A DNA stretch of 64,000 bases from Bog-473 sp963809825 (GTDB lineage Bacteria; Actinomycetota; Acidimicrobiia; Acidimicrobiales; RAAP-2): contig CAWELJ010000014.1 in the NCBI GenBank assembly GCA_963809825.1, positions 62,001 to 126,000 of the forward strand, written 5' to 3'. The position numbers and the translations under genes are program-made. Positions 8,899-16,479 of this stretch are shown one piece after another. Within the stretch, counting starts at the first letter, position 1. Each line of letters opens with the position of its first letter. A model generated the notes under the pieces. The model had not been told where the DNA came from. It saw only the letters and a list, made by a program, of their open reading frames with translations, and searched no databases.

Positions 8899-9366
8899 AT
8901 GGACACCGCGGCCGAACTCGAGGCCATTCGACGCCTCAAGTACGCGTACTTCAGGAGGCTCGACCTCAAGCAATTCGAAGATCTGGCGCTGCTCCTCACC
9001 GAGGATGCCACCACGTCCTACGAGGACGGCAAGACGGTGCTCGAGGGCCGGGCGGCCATCGCGTCGTGGCTGTCGGCCGTCCTGGGCGACAGGGGTATCG
9101 TCACCGAGCACCACGGCCATCATCCCGAGATCACCTTCACGTCGGACACCACGGCAGAGGGGATCTGGTACCTCCAGGACCGCGTCATCGTGCCGGCGGC
9201 CGACGTCGAGATCGCAGGGACGGCCTTCTACGACGACCGCTACCGCCTGACCGGGGAGGGGTGGCGCATCGCACACACGGGCTATACCCGCGTCTTCGAG
9301 GAACACCGCACGCACTCCACGTGGGAGGTGCGGTCGTTCACCTCTCGCTTCGACGAGCCGGGTTGA
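8899..9366 (+). CDS. SnoaL/NTF2-like fold protein
   Basis: A 155-residue protein. The pattern of an N-terminal helix pair (LEAIRRLKYAYFRRLD), LLTEDATTSYEDGK, and a C-terminal sheet ending WRIAHTGYTRVFEE is that of the SnoaL-like cone-shaped fold used by small dehydratases, isomerases and ring-hydroxylation partners. A strong purine-rich ribosome site (GGAGGAAGGGGAG, 8878-8890) lies 8 bases before the ATG at 8899. It is transcribed divergently from the Nudix gene. The catalytic role is unknown. Confidence 0.7.
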   Translation: MDTAAELEAIRRLKYAYFRRLDLKQFEDLALLLTEDATTSYEDGKTVLEGRAAIASWLSAVLGDRGIVTEHHGHHPEITFTSDTTAEGIWYLQDRVIVPAADVEIAGTAFYDDRYRLTGEGWRIAHTGYTRVFEEHRTHSTWEVRSFTSRFDEPG

Positions 9367-9375
9367 CCCCCCGGG

Positions 9376-10377
9376 CTACATGTCCGCCCGGCTGGGCGGG
9401 CTGAAGGTGAAGCCGGGATCGAAGAGTGTGGCCGGCCCGAGTGCCTTCTCCAACGCTTCGACGAAATCCGGTTCGAGGTCCAACTCGAGCGCCTTCACGT
9501 TCTCGGCGATCTGCTCGGGCCGGCTGGCCCCCACGATGGCACTGCTGACGTTCTGGTTCTGCAGCACCCACGCCAGGGCCACGGAGGCCGGGGTGTAGCC
9601 GGCCTCGCGGCACAGGGCGGCATAGTCCTGCACGGGCTCGAGCACGTCGTCGCGCAGGAGCCAGCTCATCTCACCGCCCTCGGGTCCAGTCGCCCGCGTG
9701 CCCGCCGGCGGCGTCGCGCCGGGCAGGTACTTGCCCGTCAGGATGCCCTGGGCGAGCGGCGACCACACGATCTGGCTCACGCCCTCGTTCTGGCACAGCG
9801 GGACCACCTCGGCCTCGATCACCCGCCAGATCATGGAGTACTGGGGCTGATTGGAGACGATCCGGTCGAAGCCCATTTCGTCGGCCAGCCGCAGGGCATC
9901 TTCGATCTGGGTGGCCGTCCACTCCGAGACCCCCACGTAGTGCACCTTGCCTTGGCGGACGAGGTCGTCGAAGGCCTGCAGGGTCTCCTCGAGCGGGGCC
10001 TCGTAGTCGAACCGGTGGGCCTGGAGCAGGTCGACGTGGTCGGTCTGCAGCCGCTCCAGCGACGCGTGCAGCGACTCCATGATGTGCTTGCGCGACAGGC
10101 CACGATTGTTGGGGTTCGGGCCCGTCGGCCAGTAGACCTTCGTGAAGATCTCGATGGAATCGCGCGCCACCCCCTCGAGGGCACGGCCGAGCACCGTCTC
10201 GGCCTGTCCCAGCGCATAGACGTCTGCCGTGTCGAACGTCGTGATCCCCGCGTCGAGGGCGGCTCTCACGCACGCCCGGGCCATGTCCTCCTGAATCTGG
10301 CTCCCGTGCGTGATCCAGTTGCCGTACGAGAGGGAGGAGACGAGCATGCCGGAGCGGCCGAGGTGGCGGTAGTCCAT
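9376..10377 (-). CDS. Aldo/keto reductase (Kv-beta/YghZ-like)
   Basis: A 333-residue NADPH-dependent (alpha/beta)8 reductase. The catalytic tetrad can be placed: Asp and Tyr in TFDTADVYA (about residues 50-56), Lys in FTKVYW, and His in LQAHRFDYE. The N terminus MDYRHLGRSGM and the stretch WSPLAQGILTGKYL are typical of the voltage-gated-channel beta-subunit-like group. It reduces aldehydes or ketones to alcohols; the natural substrate cannot be inferred from the neighbours. Its ATG lies 37 bases from the divergent arfB-like gene, so the two share a promoter region. Confidence 0.88.
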   Translation of the reverse strand: MDYRHLGRSGMLVSSLSYGNWITHGSQIQEDMARACVRAALDAGITTFDTADVYALGQAETVLGRALEGVARDSIEIFTKVYWPTGPNPNNRGLSRKHIMESLHASLERLQTDHVDLLQAHRFDYEAPLEETLQAFDDLVRQGKVHYVGVSEWTATQIEDALRLADEMGFDRIVSNQPQYSMIWRVIEAEVVPLCQNEGVSQIVWSPLAQGILTGKYLPGATPPAGTRATGPEGGEMSWLLRDDVLEPVQDYAALCREAGYTPASVALAWVLQNQNVSSAIVGASRPEQIAENVKALELDLEPDFVEALEKALGPATLFDPGFTFSPPSRADM

Positions 10378-10414
10378 GCACCCGAGCGTAACCGGCTCCT
10401 CCTACGCTCGTCTC

Positions 10415-10837
10415 GTGGCCAGAGAGGAAACGCTGCACGTGCGCCGGGGGCTCGACCTGCCGCTGGCCGAGATCTCGTGGCGCGCCACGACGTCGGGCGG
10501 ACCGGGTGGCCAACACGCGAACCGCGCGCTCAGCCGGGTCGAGGTCCAGTTCGACGTCGAGCGTTCCGTGACGCTCGGCCCGCGCCAACGGGCCCGATTG
10601 CTCGACCGCCTCGGCCCCACCGTGCGGGCGAGCGCGTCGGAGTCACGCTCCCAGGCGCGCAACCGCCAGCTGGCGCTCGAGCGGCTGGCTTCGAAACTCA
10701 GTGCGGGGCTGCGCGACCAAGCTCCCCGCCGTGCCACCCGGCCGACGAAGAGCTCGCAGGTGCGACGGGTGGAGCAGAAACGCCACCGCGCGCAGACCAA
10801 GCAGACACGGAGGGCGCCCCGGCCCGACGAGGACTGA
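10415..10837 (+). CDS. arfB: Peptidyl-tRNA hydrolase ArfB-like ribosome rescue factor
   Basis: A 140-residue release-factor-like protein with the catalytic motif SGGPGGQHANR (GGQ near residue 31) that hydrolyses the peptidyl-tRNA ester in stalled ribosomes. The C-terminal tail is strongly basic (KRHRAQTKQTRRAPR), as needed in ArfB to occupy the empty mRNA channel. No codon-recognition domain is present, which separates it from RF1/RF2. The GTG at 10415 is chosen over an upstream ATG at 10376 that would overlap the divergent reductase start. Confidence 0.85.
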   Translation: MAREETLHVRRGLDLPLAEISWRATTSGGPGGQHANRALSRVEVQFDVERSVTLGPRQRARLLDRLGPTVRASASESRSQARNRQLALERLASKLSAGLRDQAPRRATRPTKSSQVRRVEQKRHRAQTKQTRRAPRPDED

Positions 10838-10847
10838 GACGGGGAGT

Positions 10848-11780
10848 TCAGGCGGTGAAGGCGAAGCGCGACAGCGCCGGGCCGAGGTCCCCGTCGAGCC
10901 GGGCCAGCAACTCGGGGTCCTCGTCGGCCCGCGGTCCCCGCAGCGCGGTCAGCGCGGCGTAGCCCTGGGCGACCAGCGTGGCGTCCTCCGACCCCGCGTC
11001 GGCCAGGCCCAGGTCGCTCGAGTGGGGGAACGGGGATCCCACCGTCAACACGATTTGGCCCTTCTCCTCGGGCTCGCCCTCCATGATGGAGCGCGCCGCC
11101 TCGGCTGCGGCCGGTCCCTCGATCTCCTCACGGTTCGGTGCGTCCCATGCCCCCGGGCCGCGGGCGGACTTGATCAGGCCCGCGCCGCTCACCCGGGCCC
11201 AGCGCACGCCACGGATCTCCTCGGGCGGCAGGTGCGGCACGTTCAGGTTGAGCACCGTCCGCGCCGGGGCGGCCGCGAGCATCGGGATGAGCGCCACCGC
11301 CAGGTCCGCCGCCGACTCCCAGGGATCAGGCTCGACCCCGACGCGCAACGAGACCGCCAGCGCACTGATCCCGAGCTGGCTCGCGGTCAGTGCGGCGCCG
11401 ACCGTGCCCGAGTGCAGCACCGAACGGCCGACGTTGACGCCGTGGTTGATGCCGGAGAGGACCAGGTCCGGCTTGGGCCCCACCGCCCCGAGGGCACCGG
11501 CGATCACCGACAACGCCGGCGGCGCGTCGAGCCCGTAGGCCTCGACACCCTCAGCCCCCTCCACGATGGCGCGCTGATAGGTGATCGTCGTCCGGTCCGT
11601 CACCGAGCCGACGGCGGCACTGGCGCCGCTGAAGTTGGAGCTCGGTGCCACGACGATGATCTCGTGCGCAGGGGTCGGCCCGTCGGACCCTGCAGCGGCC
11701 GCCCACGCGACGAGCGCCCTGGTCAGTGCAGCCAGCCCCGGCGCTCCCACTCCGTCGTCGTTGGTGACGAGAATCCTCAC
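10848..11780 (-). CDS. surE: 5'/3'-nucleotidase SurE
   Basis: The 310-residue protein opens with the SurE signature MRILVTNDDGVGAPGL, carrying the two metal-binding Asp residues, followed by VVAPSSNFSGAS (metal Ser/Asn loop) and SGINHGVNVG with the third ligand Asn. SurE removes phosphate from nucleoside 5' and 3' monophosphates and is linked to stationary-phase survival. The length is slightly above the usual 250-270 residues because of a C-terminal extension of acidic and Ala-rich sequence. It runs convergent with arfB, with only a 10-base gap. Confidence 0.9.
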   Translation of the reverse strand: MRILVTNDDGVGAPGLAALTRALVAWAAAAGSDGPTPAHEIIVVAPSSNFSGASAAVGSVTDRTTITYQRAIVEGAEGVEAYGLDAPPALSVIAGALGAVGPKPDLVLSGINHGVNVGRSVLHSGTVGAALTASQLGISALAVSLRVGVEPDPWESAADLAVALIPMLAAAPARTVLNLNVPHLPPEEIRGVRWARVSGAGLIKSARGPGAWDAPNREEIEGPAAAEAARSIMEGEPEEKGQIVLTVGSPFPHSSDLGLADAGSEDATLVAQGYAALTALRGPRADEDPELLARLDGDLGPALSRFAFTA

Positions 11781-11920
11781 GTGCGCCCACCCTACCGGTC
11801 GCCGCCCGCGACCTCCGAGCCCGTCACCTCGTGTTGGCCCCCCTGTTACCGGGGCTTCACCGCAGTGGCCGGAGCCCCCTCACCCCTTCTCTCGCCCTGG
11901 TCTGCTTCAATTCACTCGCA

Positions 11921-12865
11921 ATGCCGACCCGCACGCCCAGAATCTCCGTCGCCTCGCCCACGGGCCAGCAGTGGCGCATCGGGCACGGCCGCCAGGAGGT
12001 GATCGTGTGCGAGGTCGGCGCCACCCTGCGTGCCTATGCGATCGGGGACCTCGCGGTGATCGACGGCTTCGGTCCCGACGAATGGTCCCATTCGGGCCGG
12101 GGGCAGGTGCTCGCCCCCTGGCCCAACCGGTTGGCCGACGGCCGCTACGAGTTCAACGGGGTGCGGGCCCAGGCCGCTCTCGACGAGCCCGAGCGGCGCA
12201 ACGCCATCCACGGCCTCGTGCGCTGGCTCCCCTGGACGCTCCAGACCCGGCACCAGAACCAGCTCTCCCTCCGCCTCCAGCTGCATCCCCAACCGGGCTA
12301 CCCGTTCTCGCTCCTGCTCGAGCTCGAGTACCACGTCGGCCGGGACGGCCTGACCGTGACGACGCGCGCGCAGTCGCTCGACGAGGGGCCGATCCCCTTC
12401 GGTCTGGGGTTCCACCCCTATCTCACGGCCGGGCCCGAGACGGTCGACGGGGCGATCCTGCACGTTCCGGCGCGCCACACGCTCGACCTCGACGACCGTG
12501 GCTTGCCCACCGGGGCGCTCACGCCGGTGGAGGGCTCCCACCGCGATTTCACCACCTCGCGTTTCGTCGGCCCGGCCGTGCTGGACACTGCGTACACGAC
12601 GCTGCAACGCGACGCCGACGGCAAGGCCCGGGCCAGCCTCGATGCGCCGGGCGGCGTCACCGGGGCCACGCTCTGGGTGGACCAGGGGTTTCCCTATCTC
12701 ATGGTCTACACCGGCGACACGCTGCCAGAGGTGCAGCGCCGCCGTCGCGCCGTGGCGATAGAACCCATGACCTGCCCGCCCAACGCGCTGCGCACCGGCA
12801 AGGACGTCATCGATCTCCAGCCCGGCACCGGATGGACGGCGCGCTGGGGGATCACCCCCCGGTGA
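11921..12865 (+). CDS. Aldose 1-epimerase family protein
   Basis: A 314-residue beta-sandwich protein of the mutarotase family. The catalytic pieces are visible: a His in NAIHGLVRW (about residue 92), the second His in FGLGFHPYLT, and the general base Glu in IEPMTCPPNAL near residue 286. These enzymes interconvert alpha and beta anomers of aldoses; the closest pattern is the broad GalM-like group rather than strict galactose mutarotase. ATG 11921 is preferred because the 30 codons upstream have no family resemblance. An SDR gene follows after 10 bases. Confidence 0.82.
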   Translation: MPTRTPRISVASPTGQQWRIGHGRQEVIVCEVGATLRAYAIGDLAVIDGFGPDEWSHSGRGQVLAPWPNRLADGRYEFNGVRAQAALDEPERRNAIHGLVRWLPWTLQTRHQNQLSLRLQLHPQPGYPFSLLLELEYHVGRDGLTVTTRAQSLDEGPIPFGLGFHPYLTAGPETVDGAILHVPARHTLDLDDRGLPTGALTPVEGSHRDFTTSRFVGPAVLDTAYTTLQRDADGKARASLDAPGGVTGATLWVDQGFPYLMVYTGDTLPEVQRRRRAVAIEPMTCPPNALRTGKDVIDLQPGTGWTARWGITPR

Positions 12866-12875
12866 GCACACGGCG

Positions 12876-13616
12876 ATGAGCGCCGCCCCGCTCGAGGGAC
12901 AGGTCGTCGCGGTCACGGGCTCGTCCAGCGGGATCGGCGCCGCCACGGCGCGGGCCTTCGCCGATGCCGGCGCAGCCGTACTGGTGAACTCCTCGCGCAC
13001 GGTTGCCGAGGGGGAAGCAGTGGCGGCCGCGCTGCCAGATGCCCTGTACCTGCAGGGTGACGTCACGGATCCCGCGTTCGGTGACCGCCTGGTGTCCGCC
13101 GCCCTCGACCGGTGGGGTCGCCTCGACACACTGGTCAACAACGCGGGGACCACTGCGCTGATACCGCACCAGGACCTGGCGGCGGCCTCGGTCGACGTCT
13201 GGCGGCGAATCTTCGAGGTGAACGTGTTCGGCACCTGGGCCGTGTCGGTCGCCGCCATGCCGGCACTGCGTGAGGCCCGCGGCTCCATCGTCAACGTCGC
13301 ATCCGTCGCCGGCCTTCGACCGACCGGCTCCTCCATCCCCTACGCCGCGAGCAAGGCGGCGCTCAATCACCTGACCGTGCTCCTGGCCAAGGTCGTCGGT
13401 CCCGAGGTCAGGGTCAACGCCGTGGCACCGGGTCTGATCGACACCCCGTGGACCGAGGACTGGGACTTCGTGCGCGACGCCGTCCGCCAGGTCGCCCCGC
13501 TGCGGCGCTCGGGCCAGCCCCGGGACGTGGCCGAGGTGATCGTGGCGCTGGCCGGTGCCGCGTACGTGACCGGGCAGGTCGTGGCCGTCGACGGCGGTCT
13601 GACCATCGCCACCTGA
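12876..13616 (+). CDS. SDR family oxidoreductase
   Basis: A 246-residue classical short-chain dehydrogenase: cofactor motif TGSSSGIG (about residues 15-22), NNAG, catalytic Ser in VNVASVAGL, and the YAASK active site near residue 157, with VAPGLIDTPW and a C-terminal VTGQVVAVDGG. The NSSRT turn after beta2 suggests NADP(H). FabG-like enzymes of this type reduce 3-oxoacyl groups or oxidise secondary alcohols and sugars. Following the mutarotase-like gene by 10 bases, a sugar or polyol substrate is plausible but not shown. Confidence 0.88.
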   Translation: MSAAPLEGQVVAVTGSSSGIGAATARAFADAGAAVLVNSSRTVAEGEAVAAALPDALYLQGDVTDPAFGDRLVSAALDRWGRLDTLVNNAGTTALIPHQDLAAASVDVWRRIFEVNVFGTWAVSVAAMPALREARGSIVNVASVAGLRPTGSSIPYAASKAALNHLTVLLAKVVGPEVRVNAVAPGLIDTPWTEDWDFVRDAVRQVAPLRRSGQPRDVAEVIVALAGAAYVTGQVVAVDGGLTIAT

Positions 13617-13621
13617 ACGGC

Positions 13622-14554
13622 TCAGGCCGGCGGGGTCACCATCCAGCGCACGGCCGCCGAGAGGGCGCGGGCGAGCGGCGTCACCGCCGCCGTGTCGACG
13701 AAGAGGTCGAGCGGTCGCGCCAGGGACAGCCCGAGCTCGCCGCGGGCCCAGTCCGGGAGCACCCCGACCGAGGCCGCCAGCACCAACGAGTAGACGGCGC
13801 GCTCGGTGGGACGCCGGGCCACGCCGCGCACGAGCCAGTCCCGAGCCGCACGGGCCTGTGGCCCGGCATGGAGGTCGGGCCGCACCCGCAGCAGGTAGCT
13901 CTCCACCTCGTCGACGGAGCGCGGCGCCCAGGTCGCTCCGAGGGCGTAGGCGACGGGAGCCACCTCCTCGTAGTAGCCGTCACACTGCTCGGGGGTGAGG
14001 GGCACGTTCCCGTAGCGGCGCGCCGAGGCCAGGAAGCTCGAGACCTCGGCGACGTGGATGAAGGTGACCAGCTCGGGATCGTCGGCCGAGTACGGGCGCC
14101 CGTCGGGCGCCGTTCCCTTGACCCGCCGGTGCACCCGCTGCACCTGGGCGATGGCCGCCTCCGCCTCGGCGGTCGTGCCGAACGTCGTGGCGGCGACGAA
14201 GGCGGCCGTGCGCCGGAGCCGGCCCAGCGGGTCCTCCCGGTAGCCCGAATGATCGGCCACGCCCGCAATGGCCAGCGGATGGAGCATCTGGAGGAGGAGC
14301 GCGCTGACGCCGCCGATGAGCATGGAGGGCAGGTCGGCATGCACGAGGCGCGCCACGCCGTCGGGCGCCAGGTAGGCGTCGTCCGGATCGGTGGCGATCG
14401 CCTGCGGCTCCTCGTTGATCCCGATGGCCCGCCGCACGTTGCGTGCCATGTCACCCCGTACGGGCGACGCCAGGCCGCCCACCAGCCGCAGCGGGGCCAC
14501 GGCGACGGCGCCGCCCAGGGAGGCGGCACGCTCGACGGGGTTCAGGGGACTCAT
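13622..14554 (-). CDS. MpaB/rubber-oxygenase-like (DUF2236) protein
   Basis: A 310-residue protein resembling the oxygenase MpaB / latex clearing protein family. The characteristic region is HPLAIAGVADHSGYREDPLGRL, here seen as HPLAIAGVADHS near residue 91, followed by a helical stretch with HRRVKG and, near residue 165, FIHVAEVSSF, which supply candidate haem-ligating His residues. Known members are b-type haem proteins acting on polyisoprenoids or prenyl chains. The substrate here is unknown. The ATG 14554 lies 33 bases from the divergent ketopantoate reductase-like gene. Confidence 0.75.
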   Translation of the reverse strand: MSPLNPVERAASLGGAVAVAPLRLVGGLASPVRGDMARNVRRAIGINEEPQAIATDPDDAYLAPDGVARLVHADLPSMLIGGVSALLLQMLHPLAIAGVADHSGYREDPLGRLRRTAAFVAATTFGTTAEAEAAIAQVQRVHRRVKGTAPDGRPYSADDPELVTFIHVAEVSSFLASARRYGNVPLTPEQCDGYYEEVAPVAYALGATWAPRSVDEVESYLLRVRPDLHAGPQARAARDWLVRGVARRPTERAVYSLVLAASVGVLPDWARGELGLSLARPLDLFVDTAAVTPLARALSAAVRWMVTPPA

Positions 14555-14587
14555 GCGCTGAGCTTGGCACGTGGCAGAGTGCTGTCC

Positions 14588-15574
14588 ATGCGCTTCGTCG
14601 TCGTGGGGGCCGGTGCAATCGGGGGCGCAGTCGGCGCCCGTCTCTACCAGAAGGGCTTCGACGTCACCCTGGTGGCCCGGGGCGAGCACGGCAGCGCCCT
14701 GCGCTCGGGCCTGGTCCTCGAGGCGCCCGACGACACGGTGACCCTCCCGATCGCGGCGGTCTCCGATCCTGCCGAGGTGGCGTGGGACGAGCACGCGGCA
14801 GACGACACCGTCGTGCTGCTGGCCGTGAAGGGACAGCACACCGAGCATGCGCTCACGCAGCTCACGGTGGCGCCCCCGTCCACGCCGGTGGTCTGCATGC
14901 AGAACGGTGTGGAGAACGAGCGCCGGGCGCTGCGCCACTTCGCCAACACGTTCGCCATGTGTGTGATGTGCCCCGCCACCCAGCTGCGCCCCGGCGTCGT
15001 CCAACTGCACTCGGCGCCCGTCTCGGGGATGCTCGACCTGGGCCGCTTCCCCGCCGGCCTCGACGACCTCGGCCAGGGCATCGCCGACGCCGTCGCCACC
15101 ACGTCGTTCCAGTCGGTCGCCCGACCCGACATCATGCGCTGGAAGTACCGCAAGCTGCTCATGAACCTGGCCAACGCGGTCGAGGCGCTCTGCGGCCCCG
15201 CGGGCCGGTTCAGCGCGCTGGCGAAAGCGGCACAGCGCGAGGGCAGTGCGGTCCTCGCTGCGGCGGGCATCGACGTGGCCAGCTCCGAGGAGGACCGTGC
15301 CCGCCGCGCCGACAACTTGCAGCTGTCGCCGACCGAGTCGGGCGCGTGGCAGGGCGGGTCGAGTTGGCAGAGCCTGGCCCGAGGGGCCGGCTCCATCGAG
15401 GCCGAGTTCCTCAACGGGGAGATCGTGTTGCTGGGCCGGCTCCACGGCGTGGCGACGCCGGTGAATGCGTTGTTGCAGCGTCTCGCCGTCCGCGCCGCAG
15501 TCGAGGGTGCGCCTCCCGGCTCGTGGCGGGTCGAGGATCTGAGCGCGCTGGCGGGGGTGCCCCATGGCGGGTGA
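14588..15574 (+). CDS. Ketopantoate reductase family (PanE/ApbA) protein
   Basis: A 328-residue NADPH-dependent 6-phosphogluconate-dehydrogenase-like fold. N-terminal VVVGAGAIGGAVGARL binds the dinucleotide; LAVKGQHTE and MQNGVENE match the ApbA signature, and KYRKLLMNLANAVEAL carries the catalytic Lys near residue 194. PanE reduces 2-dehydropantoate to pantoate for coenzyme A, but the family also contains other 2-oxo-acid reductases, and length plus divergent C terminus leave the exact role open. It overlaps the DinB-like pseudogene by 11 bases. Confidence 0.8.
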   Translation: MRFVVVGAGAIGGAVGARLYQKGFDVTLVARGEHGSALRSGLVLEAPDDTVTLPIAAVSDPAEVAWDEHAADDTVVLLAVKGQHTEHALTQLTVAPPSTPVVCMQNGVENERRALRHFANTFAMCVMCPATQLRPGVVQLHSAPVSGMLDLGRFPAGLDDLGQGIADAVATTSFQSVARPDIMRWKYRKLLMNLANAVEALCGPAGRFSALAKAAQREGSAVLAAAGIDVASSEEDRARRADNLQLSPTESGAWQGGSSWQSLARGAGSIEAEFLNGEIVLLGRLHGVATPVNALLQRLAVRAAVEGAPPGSWRVEDLSALAGVPHGG

Positions 15575-16050
15575 GCGGGCGAAGGAACTGGCCGACGACT
15601 TCGCCGAGGCCAACGAGGACGCCCTGGCGTTCGCCGCGCCGGTGTACGGAGAGGGAGTGGACCCTCAGCGTGCCCGGAGAAGGGTGGTCGGTCGGCGTGC
15701 TGCTCCACCACATCGCCGAGGGACACGCCCATGGCACTCGCTGGCTCCAGGGGATGGCCCGCGGGGAGGGCGTTGCCGAGACGGCCGAGGACATCGACCG
15801 GGTCAATGCTGCGCACGCCGTCCGGGCGGAGGCGGTGGGCCCCGCGGAGACCATGGCCCTGCTCGAGGTGAACGGCGCCCTCCTGGAGGAGGCGTTGCGC
15901 GGTCTCAGCGACGAGGACCTCGACCGGACGGCGCCGTTCGGGCCGGCGGGCGGGCGGCAGCTCCCGACGGGGGACCTGGCGGTGGTGGCGGCCCGCCACA
16001 CGCGCGAGCACCTGGCGCACGCCCGCGACACGGTCGCCCGGGAGCGTTGA
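15564..16050 (+). pseudogene. DinB-like protein with a single-base frameshift
   Basis: The coding sequence starts at ATG 15564 (AGERAKELADDFAEANEDAL) and must switch to the +1 frame near 15653 to continue as WTLSVPGEGWSVGVLLHH and on to the stop at 16050. Removing one G from the GGG run at 15653-15655 gives VYGEEWTLSVPG, restoring the EEWT plus GWS pattern typical of DinB / mycothiol-dependent metalloenzymes; candidate metal His residues are in LLHHIAEGH and AARHTREHLAHA. The intact product would be about 161 residues, a four-helix bundle. It could be a genuine pseudogene or a sequencing error in the homopolymer. Confidence 0.7.
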
Positions 16051-16062
16051 GGACGCTCCTCG

Positions 16063-16479
16063 TCAGTCCCAGGCGCCGTTGCCGCCGACGCGCTCGACGC
16101 TGATCCGCAACACGTAGCCCGGTGGCGGGTCGTCCATGGGCGGGAACCGGACGTCGGGCCCGAGGTAGCGGTGCGCCAGCTGTTGCAGCAGCTCCGGCGC
16201 GCCGCCGTCGGTGATCCGGGCGGTGCCGTAGAGCACCAGGTATTCGGCCAGCCCGCCGGGTCCGGGTCTCCCCGTCTCGAGAGAGATGGCGACCCTCGCA
16301 TCGCGGGCCACGTTGCGCAGCTTCTTGTGGTTGAAGAGGTGCCCCGCCACCACGTCGTCACCGTCGAGCCCGATCCACACGACGGTGACCTGGGGGCTGC
16401 CGTCGGGGTTGAGCGTCACGAGGTGGGCGAGATGGCCGCCCTCGATGGCGCGGCGCACGGGCGCGGCGAGGGGCGGCAT
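16063..16479 (-). CDS. PPOX-class F420-dependent (or flavin) oxidoreductase
   Basis: A 138-residue split-barrel protein. LAHLVTLNPDGSPQVTVVWIGLDGD (first half LAHLVTLNPDGSPQ at about residue 17) and FNHKKLRNVARDARVAI follow the pattern of the PPOX-class proteins found in F420-using actinobacteria; the FNHKK Lys region contacts the cofactor phosphate. They reduce or bind small substrates with F420H2 or FMN. The ATG shares one base with the stop of the sulfatase gene upstream, so the two are coupled. The specific substrate is unknown. Confidence 0.78.
   Translation of the reverse strand: MPPLAAPVRRAIEGGHLAHLVTLNPDGSPQVTVVWIGLDGDDVVAGHLFNHKKLRNVARDARVAISLETGRPGPGGLAEYLVLYGTARITDGGAPELLQQLAHRYLGPDVRFPPMDDPPPGYVLRISVERVGGNGAWD

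Noticed and set aside
13448..14560. A long plus-strand reading frame upstream of the ketopantoate reductase gene
   Set aside because: It is the mirror of the MpaB-like gene on the other strand; its protein is Arg/Gly-rich with no family pattern.
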